From DASZOC01 sp035550975 (GTDB lineage Bacteria; Actinomycetota; CADDZG01; WHSQ01): DNA of 27,133 nucleotides. Shown one piece after another: positions 22,964 through 27,133 of this stretch. A program made the position numbers and the translations under genes. The DNA is taken from assembly GCA_035550975.1 (NCBI GenBank), contig DASZOC010000026.1, positions 1 through 27,133 of the forward strand, in the 5' to 3' direction. Numbering within the stretch: position 1 is the first letter of the stretch; the number at the start of each line of letters is the position of its first letter. The notes under the pieces are model-generated. The model searched no databases. It worked only from the letters and a program-made list of their open reading frames with translations, and was not told the origin of the DNA.

Positions 22964-23985
22964 GCCTTCGGCTTCTCGATCTTGCGGCGGGACGGCGCGG
23001 CGCGGACCGGCTCGGTCTTGCTCTTCGGGAAATGAGGCGGCCACGGCGCATCGCCCAAGCCGCCGGCCTCGTCCGCGTCGGCGAGCTCGAGCAGCGGGTC
23101 GAGCGACGCAACCGCATCATCGATACCGCGATGAGGATCCCTATCGCCGGAGACCCGTTCCGGAACCGTCGCGATCGTGAACGCGGTGGGGTCGACCTCC
23201 GGCACCTCGTCCCAGCGCAATGGGCAAGACACCTGCGCCGCGGCGAACGGACGCACTGAGTACGCGGCCGCGATCGTGCGATCACGCGCGTTCTGGTTGT
23301 AGTCGACGAAGACGCCGGTGCGCTCTTCTTTCCACCACGCGGTCGTCGCCAGGCCGCCCGCACGCCGCTCGACCTCGCGCGCGAAGGCGAGGGCCGCGCG
23401 CCGCACCTCTTGGAAATCCCAGCGCGGCTCGATGCGGACGTAGACGTGGATCCCGCGCTTCCCGGATGTCTTCGGCCACCCGACCAGCGAGTGCTCCTCG
23501 AGGACCTCCTTCGCGACCATCGCTACCTTGCGCACGTCGGCGAAATCGATGCCCGGTGTCGGGTCGAGGTCGACGCGCAGCTCGTCGGGATGATCGACGT
23601 CGCCCCGGCGCACCGGCCACGGGTTCAGATCGATGCAGCCGAGGTTCACGGCCCACAACAGGTGTGCGAGGTCGGCGATCACCAACATGTCCGCCTGACG
23701 GCCACTGGGGAAACGGACGACGACCGACTCCAGCCATTCCGGCCGCCCCTTGTCCGGGAGACGCTTCTGGTAGAAGGCGTCGTCGGGCGCGTCGACGCCG
23801 TTCGGCCACCGGTAGAGCGTCGTCGGGCGGTCCCGCGCGCCGCGCAGGACGCCGTCACGTACGGCTACGTAGTAGTTCGCGAGATCGAGCTTCGTGGTGC
23901 CGGAGGCGGGGAAGAAGACCTTCGACGGGTTCGTGATGCGAACCGCTCGTCCGTCGACTTCTAGGACGGTCGCTTCAGTCGGCAC
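22936..23985 (-). CDS. LigD-like polymerase / Prim-PolC (archaeo-eukaryotic primase family)
   Basis: A stand-alone NHEJ-type DNA polymerase of the archaeo-eukaryotic primase superfamily, 349 residues. Seen: ITNPSKVFFP (17-26, DNA-end phosphate binding region), NLGCIDLNPWPVRR (115-128), catalytic D139 and D141 in RVDLDPTPG, SGKRGIHVYV (174-183, nucleotide-binding His180) and VFVDYNQNARDRT (225-237) with D228. These polymerases add ribonucleotides and fill short gaps. Mycobacteria carry a similar polymerase beside LigC (the Prim-PolC/LigC pair linked to base excision repair), which fits the convergent ligase here. It starts with GTG, overlaps the acidic-protein gene by 11 bp, and has a Lys/Arg-rich disordered tail. 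Confidence 0.92.
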   Translation of the reverse strand: MPTEATVLEVDGRAVRITNPSKVFFPASGTTKLDLANYYVAVRDGVLRGARDRPTTLYRWPNGVDAPDDAFYQKRLPDKGRPEWLESVVVRFPSGRQADMLVIADLAHLLWAVNLGCIDLNPWPVRRGDVDHPDELRVDLDPTPGIDFADVRKVAMVAKEVLEEHSLVGWPKTSGKRGIHVYVRIEPRWDFQEVRRAALAFAREVERRAGGLATTAWWKEERTGVFVDYNQNARDRTIAAAYSVRPFAAAQVSCPLRWDEVPEVDPTAFTIATVPERVSGDRDPHRGIDDAVASLDPLLELADADEAGGLGDAPWPPHFPKSKTEPVRAAPSRRKIEKPKAQGRRKSGS

Positions 23986-24223
23986 TCTCTGGGTTCTCTT
24001 CTCCCCCGGGCGTTCCCTGGCTCGTGTCGCCGGGGCCGTCGCGTCCCTCTCCGGAAGGTCCGTCGACCGGCGGCTGATCGGTGTCCTCGCTCTGGCCGCG
24101 CTCTGCTGATACCTCGCTCCCGAGGTCGTCGTCTTCCGGGTCGAGGCTGGTCTCGGTCGGCTCGTCCACCGTGACGCTTCCGTCGTCGGTCGAGTCGTCG
24201 GGCTGTTTGTCGGTCTCGGACAT
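23975..24223 (-). CDS. Small acidic disordered protein
   Basis: An 82-residue protein of almost only Asp, Glu, Ser, Thr, Gly and Pro, with no hydrophobic core and no aromatic residue; it begins MSETDKQPDDSTDDG. No family recognised. It is a real gene rather than a shadow, because a perfect AGGAGG lies before ATG 24223 and the codon choice is normal. It overlaps the start of the Prim-PolC gene by 11 bp, so the two are co-translated. Highly acidic small proteins can act as DNA mimics or protein chaperones; applied to this case that is speculation. It is divergent from the DUF2891 gene, 140 bp away. Confidence 0.75.
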   Translation of the reverse strand: MSETDKQPDDSTDDGSVTVDEPTETSLDPEDDDLGSEVSAERGQSEDTDQPPVDGPSGEGRDGPGDTSQGTPGGEENPESAD

Positions 24224-24363
24224 CGTGGCGACCTCCTCGTGGTCGGCAAAGGTGAGCGGGTGGCGAGTCTGCCAGACGCGCAGGCCGACGCCTGCCCGGA
24301 GGAGATGCCTGGGCGGTGCCGAACCACTACCGGAGCAGACGACCAAGGAAGGGGACGACCTCC

Positions 24364-25461
24364 GTGCGGCGACCGCAGCGCGCCCTGTTGGGCATGTTCC
24401 TCGTACTGGCAACGATCGCGGCGAGCTTCATGCCGGCGGCATCGGCCGGGGCGGCGCCGAAGCGCTCGACCTGGGCCGCGTTCCTCGAGGACCGGGTGAA
24501 GCTCTACGAGGAGCTCGCTCCGGCGTTCGTCAGCTGCTTCAAGCGGCGTGACTCCCTGATCGACCCACTGAGCCCGATCTTCCATGGCTGCCTCGACTGG
24601 CACTCCGCGGTGCACGCCGCGTACTCGCACCACGTCCTGTACCGCCGCACCGGCGACGAGACCTACCTCGACCTCGTGCACGACCAGTTCGCACCCGCAG
24701 GCGTCTCCCTCGTTCCGGCCGAAGAGGTCTACGAGCGCGCGAAGGGCGCCGACCTCCCGCTGACCGAGAACCCGTACGGGTTCGGGTGGTTCCTGATCCT
24801 GGCCCGCGAGCGTGAGACGTCTACCGACGAGAAGGACCTGCGTTCGATGGCCGACTACGCCGCGAGCCAGATGGGGTCGTGGTTCGAAACGAGGGCCGCG
24901 CGCGGCGACGCACAGCGGTTCATCTTGAACACGGCGCACCCGAACTACAGCTGGTCGCTGATCAACCTCGACATCTGGGCGCGATACACGAAGGACAAGG
25001 AGCTTCTCGCGGCCACCCGCAAAGCGTCCGAGCCGTTGCTGGACGAGTCGCTCGACGGTCTCTGTCCCGTCAAGAACGACACGAACCCGAAGGCGACCGG
25101 TTTCCAGCCGGCGTGCCTGATGCGCCTCGCGGCGGTGTTCCAGGTTCGAGGAGCCGCGGCGACGTCGTGGGTCGCCGAACGCCTCCCGAAGAAGGCGCTG
25201 TACATCCCACCGATCACCGAGCCCTCGAACTGCCACGCGGGCGGGCTCAACTTCACCCGTGCGTTCGCGCTCTACCAGCTGTACCGCTCGACCGGCAACA
25301 CGGCCTATCGCGACAACTACGCGGAGCTGATCCGCTACCACGTCGGTCGGCCCGACCTCTACATAGACGAGAGCTACCTCGGCGACCCCGGCTACATGTG
25401 TTACTCGCACTGGGTCGCGCAGGTAGGTGTGCGGGCGATCTCGCTGTCCTACGGGGACTAA
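24364..25461 (+). CDS. Secreted DUF2891-family protein
   Basis: A 365-residue protein recognised by its signature HGCLDWHSAVH (74-84), characteristic of DUF2891. A Sec signal peptide (RRPQR n-region, hydrophobic core 8-22, ASAGA-type cleavage near 29-31) places it outside the membrane. The rest is alpha-helical with repeated helix pairs (YLDLVHDQFAPAG, NTAHPNYSWSLINLDIWARY, TRAFALYQLYRSTGNTAYRDNY), typical of an (alpha/alpha)6 toroid as in many glycoside hydrolases and lyases. Whether it is an enzyme is unknown; the conserved His and Trp around residue 77-84 would line the toroid mouth. I chose GTG 24364, which gives a compact signal peptide and has GGAAGGGGAC upstream; GTG 24316 is possible. 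Confidence 0.82.
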   Translation: MRRPQRALLGMFLVLATIAASFMPAASAGAAPKRSTWAAFLEDRVKLYEELAPAFVSCFKRRDSLIDPLSPIFHGCLDWHSAVHAAYSHHVLYRRTGDETYLDLVHDQFAPAGVSLVPAEEVYERAKGADLPLTENPYGFGWFLILARERETSTDEKDLRSMADYAASQMGSWFETRAARGDAQRFILNTAHPNYSWSLINLDIWARYTKDKELLAATRKASEPLLDESLDGLCPVKNDTNPKATGFQPACLMRLAAVFQVRGAAATSWVAERLPKKALYIPPITEPSNCHAGGLNFTRAFALYQLYRSTGNTAYRDNYAELIRYHVGRPDLYIDESYLGDPGYMCYSHWVAQVGVRAISLSYGD

Positions 25462-25507
25462 CGCGCGGGCGTTTGGCGCATCGCTCCCGCACCATGTGGG
25501 CGGGGCG

Positions 25508-25513
25508 TAAGCT
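25508..25513 (+). promoter_or_regulatory. Candidate -10 box of a leaderless msrB transcript
   Basis: TAAGCT ends 7 nt before ATG 25521, and the sequence between shows no Shine-Dalgarno sequence. Spacing fits leaderless transcription. No clear -35 box. Confidence 0.4.
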
Positions 25514-25520
25514 GTTGTGC

Positions 25521-25919
25521 ATGACCGGACGGATGCACAAGACAGAAGAGCAATGGCGTGAGGAGCTGACGCCGGAGCAGTACGAGATCCTCCGCAGGAA
25601 AGGGACCGAGCCTCCCTTCACCGGCAAGTTCACCTATAACAAGGACACCGGGACGTACCGGTGCGCCGCGTGCGGGACCGACCTGTTCAGCTCCGACACG
25701 AAGTACGACTCCGGCAGCGGGTGGCCGAGCTTCACCGACCCGGCGAACCCGGCGAACGTCGAGCTCCACGACGACACCAGCCACGGGATGGTGCGGACCG
25801 AGGTGACGTGCAAGACCTGCGGGGGCCATCTCGGCCACGTCTTCGACGACGGACCCGGCCCCAACGGGAAACGCTTCTGCATCAACTCCTGCGCGCTGGA
25901 CTTCGACCCGCAGGTCTGA
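25521..25919 (+). CDS. msrB: Peptide-methionine (R)-S-oxide reductase
   Basis: Reduces methionine-R-sulfoxide in oxidised proteins. The 132-residue protein is the typical single-domain MsrB. It has the zinc site C48xxC51 and C97xxC100, GSGWPSF (65-71), HLGHVFDDGPGPNGKRFCINS with the catalytic Cys120, and an extra Cys124 that could act as a resolving residue close to it. ATG 25521 is chosen since TAAGCT lies 7 nt upstream; ATG 25533 is possible. It is followed 20 bp later by the MDMPI-type enzyme, with which it probably shares a transcript. Confidence 0.96.
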   Translation: MTGRMHKTEEQWREELTPEQYEILRRKGTEPPFTGKFTYNKDTGTYRCAACGTDLFSSDTKYDSGSGWPSFTDPANPANVELHDDTSHGMVRTEVTCKTCGGHLGHVFDDGPGPNGKRFCINSCALDFDPQV

Positions 25920-25939
25920 TCGACCGGCGGCGACACGAG

Positions 25940-26737
25940 ATGGCGACGAGCGCGACGACGGTGCCCACGATCGACCTGCGCGATCTCTCGCGCCCGCGTC
26001 ACGCCGAATGGGTGCAACTGAGCCGGGAGATCGATCAGGGCCTGCTCCGAACGTTGCACGGACTATCCGGCGAGGACTGGTCCTCCGTGACCGACTGCGC
26101 GCCGTGGACGGTGAAAGACGTTGCGGCTCACGTGCTCGCGTGGGCCGAGTCGATCCCGTCACCGAAGACGTTCCTCAGCGAGAGCGTCGTCGGGTTCAAG
26201 CAGCGTCGCGATTTCGGCGGGAACATGATCGACGCGCAGAACCAGCACCAGGTCGACAAGCTCGCAGCACTGGCCACTGCAGAGCTCATCGAGCGTCTCG
26301 AACGCGCGCTCCCCCGCTTCGACAAGGCGCGAGGGCTCTACGGGCGCTTCGCGGTCGCTATCCCTTACAAGCAGCCGTTCTCGAGCACCTGGGTGAGCCT
26401 GAGCTTCCTGATGGACGCGATCTTCACGCGCGACCACTTCATGCATCACATCGATATCTGCCGGGCCACCGGCCGTGAGATGCCGGTCGGACCCGCCGAG
26501 ATCCGCGTCGCGCACGATGCCTTCAAAGAGTGGGCGACCGCTCTTCCCGAACCGGTCGAGCTGGTGCTGACAGGCCCCGCGGGCGGACAGTTCAGATCCG
26601 GAGATGCCACCGCCACGATCCGCGGCGACGCGATCGATCTATGCCGCGTGCTCGCGGGCCGCCCGAGCAGCGACATCACGATCGAGGGCGACGAGGCCCG
26701 GGGGCGTGAATGGTTGAAAAGGAAGGCGATCTTCTAA
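25940..26737 (+). CDS. Mycothiol-dependent DinB/MDMPI-family enzyme
   Basis: A 265-residue protein of the maleylpyruvate-isomerase (mycothiol-dependent) / DinB superfamily. The N-terminal four-helix bundle carries the motif CAPWTVKDVAAHVLAWAES (53-71) with metal-ligand His64, and a second metal segment TRDHFMHHIDICRATG (163-178) with His166, His170 and Asp172. The C-terminal part (about 205-262) is an SCP2-like beta domain with GDATATIRGD. These proteins bind a divalent metal and use mycothiol for isomerisation or thiol transfer. The substrate is unknown. It supports an actinobacterial host, since mycothiol is made only there. It starts 20 bp after msrB, so a link to thiol stress is plausible. 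Confidence 0.9.
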   Translation: MATSATTVPTIDLRDLSRPRHAEWVQLSREIDQGLLRTLHGLSGEDWSSVTDCAPWTVKDVAAHVLAWAESIPSPKTFLSESVVGFKQRRDFGGNMIDAQNQHQVDKLAALATAELIERLERALPRFDKARGLYGRFAVAIPYKQPFSSTWVSLSFLMDAIFTRDHFMHHIDICRATGREMPVGPAEIRVAHDAFKEWATALPEPVELVLTGPAGGQFRSGDATATIRGDAIDLCRVLAGRPSSDITIEGDEARGREWLKRKAIF

Positions 26738-26812
26738 ACCTGTTACGCACGGGCCCGGCCCCTTTTCGCACCGTCAACCTGACCGTCGTGCGATATCGAC
26801 GCACCCCTCCGC

Positions 26813-26818
26813 TAGACT
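26813..26818 (+). promoter_or_regulatory. Candidate -10 box for the tRNA gene
   Basis: TAGACT lies 16 nt before the tRNA 5' end. No strong -35 box is visible at the usual distance. Moderate support from position only. The 97-bp gap before the tRNA also has a G/C-rich stretch (GGGCCCGGCCCC) followed by CTTTT, which is not a convincing terminator. Confidence 0.35.
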
Positions 26819-26834
26819 TCGCTGGCACCACGAA

Positions 26835-26908
26835 GGGCGGTTAGCTCAGCCTGGTAGAGCACTACCTCGACACGGTAGGGGTCATAGGTTCAAGTCCTAT
26901 ACCGCCCA
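26835..26908 (+). tRNA. tRNA-Val (anticodon GAC), with C at position 33
   Basis: A 74-nt cloverleaf with all stems matching. The acceptor GGGCGGT pairs with ACCGCCC, D-stem GCTC/GAGC, anticodon stem CTACC/GGTAG, T-stem ATAGG/CCTAT with loop TTCAAGT. The discriminator is A73, usual for valine. CCA is not encoded. The anticodon loop reads TCGACAC, so the anticodon is GAC (Val, GUC/GUU codons). Position 33 is C, where almost all tRNAs have U. The rest of the loop (A37, C38) is normal for this tRNA. It is the last gene before the IS element, 20 bp away. Confidence 0.93.
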
Positions 26909-26938
26909 CTCAAAAAGGGCCCTCTGACTGTGAAAGTT

Positions 26939-27035
26939 CGGCACCTCTGTCCCACATTGGCTCCGGCACCTATGTCCCACTCTGCGGCCCGTCTCCGGCT
27001 CCTGGGCGACACTGGCTTCGGCACCTGTGTCTCAC
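26939..27035 (+). repeat. Three copies of a 17-bp repeat in the IS left end
   Basis: Copies: CGGCACCTCTGTCCCAC at 26939-26955, CGGCACCTATGTCCCAC at 26964-26980, and CGGCACCTGTGTCTCAC at 27019-27035. The first two differ at a single position (9); the third differs at positions 9 and 14. Their starts are 25 and 55 bp apart. All lie on the same strand upstream of the transposase GTG. Likely transposase-binding sites, by analogy with subterminal repeats of other elements (inference). Confidence 0.8.
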
Positions 27036-27100
27036 TAATTCCACGTCTCTAGGGTCCATCCGCGTCATCACTTGTGCTCTGTCGAGCCGAGGAGGACGCC

Positions 27101-27133
27101 GTGCCACTGGTGGATCTTTCGATGGTTGAGCAG
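27101..27133 (+). CDS. IS481-family transposase (N-terminus only)
   Basis: Eleven codons are visible from GTG 27101: VPLVDLSMVEQ. This is very close to the usual start of actinobacterial IS481-type transposases, which continues into a helix-turn-helix and a DDE catalytic domain. GAGGAGG lies just upstream of the GTG, a strong Shine-Dalgarno sequence. The catalytic part is outside the window, so whether the gene is intact cannot be told. Confidence 0.75.
   Translation, partial: MPLVDLSMVEQ

Larger units (their letters stand above)
26929..27133 (+). mobile_element. Left end of an IS481-family insertion sequence (cut by window edge)
   Basis: The element starts about 26929 with TGTGAAAGTTCGGCACC, a TG-starting end like the TGTGAA ends of IS481-family members. 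Before the transposase lie three copies of the repeat CGGCACCTnTGTCyCAC (26939, 26964 and 27019). The transposase start is visible at 27101. The right end is outside the window, so the exact borders and any target duplication cannot be seen. It sits 20 bp downstream of the tRNA-Val. Confidence 0.8.

Noticed and set aside
21908..23985. Classical Ku-dependent NHEJ operon
   Set aside because: No Ku-like gene is in the window and the ligase is LigC-like rather than a fused LigD.
22936..25410. A long minus-strand frame of over 800 codons running through the Prim-PolC, acidic-protein and DUF2891 regions
   Set aside because: Only the part from GTG 23985 matches a polymerase; the upstream part is Arg/Val-rich and opposite to the real DUF2891 gene, as expected for a high-GC shadow.
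26909..26928. Terminator or attachment site after the tRNA
   Set aside because: AGGGCCCT is a loopless palindrome with an A-run on the wrong side for the tRNA, and no duplicated tRNA end is visible.
1..27133. CRISPR array or rRNA operon
   Set aside because: No regularly spaced repeats with spacers and no rRNA sequence were found anywhere in the window.

Overview
The window is high-GC, densely coded DNA from a bacterium that is almost certainly a member of the Actinomycetota, probably a lineage outside the well-known Streptomyces and Mycobacterium groups. The evidence is the gene order yceD / coiled-coil gene / coaD / rsmD / recG / rpmB, a mycothiol-dependent MDMPI-type enzyme, F420 genes (FbiD/CofC, an FrhB-like protein, a PPOX-class oxidoreductase), a Holin-X protein next to a DUF3618 protein, and a LigC / Prim-PolC pair. 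About ten genes have a TAnnnT hexamer 6-9 nt before the start codon and little or no Shine-Dalgarno sequence, as expected for leaderless actinobacterial transcripts.

Layout. 1-4.2 kb (minus): DUF177/YceD (cut by the window edge), a coiled-coil protein, coaD, rsmD and recG. 4.3-6.05 kb (plus): rpmB, a YihY-type membrane protein, a Holin-X protein and a DUF3618 protein, the last three forming an envelope group. 6.1-9.5 kb (minus): pckA-thiL-thiD. 9.6-11.1 kb (plus): a lone Lrp/AsnC ligand-binding domain followed 4 nt later by a Cys/Met-metabolism PLP enzyme that has no ATG, GTG or TTG start upstream of its conserved N-terminus. 11.1-12.8 kb (minus): plsC-like gene and gpsA (phospholipid precursors). 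12.8-14.0 kb (plus): a metallophosphoesterase and a small alpha-beta barrel protein. 14.0-16.7 kb: FrhB-like iron-sulfur flavoprotein (minus) divergent from FbiD/CofC (plus), then a small membrane protein (minus) divergent from a MOSC protein (plus). 16.9-19.3 kb (plus): a secreted Val/Thr/Gly-repeat protein and a GAF-GGDEF diguanylate cyclase. 19.3-20.8 kb (minus): PPOX F420-type oxidoreductase, double-ACT protein and peptide deformylase.

20.8-24.2 kb is a DNA-repair cluster: a PolX-like HhH+PHP protein without the polymerase domain (minus), an ATP-dependent LigC-type ligase (plus), a LigD-like/Prim-PolC polymerase (minus, convergent and overlapping the ligase) and a small very acidic protein (minus). 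No Ku gene is visible, so gap or excision repair fits better than classical NHEJ. 24.4-26.7 kb (plus): a secreted DUF2891 protein, msrB and a mycothiol-dependent DinB/MDMPI enzyme. The window ends with a tRNA-Val(GAC) carrying C instead of the near-universal U33 and, 20 bp further on, the left end of an IS481-type element with three copies of a 17-bp repeat before its transposase start.

Most of the window is core chromosome; the only clear mobile DNA is at the right edge. The points most worth a second look are the PHP/LigC/Prim-PolC cluster, the C33 tRNA, the CTG-start PLP enzyme, the overlapping divergent leaderless promoters and the repeat protein / diguanylate cyclase pair.
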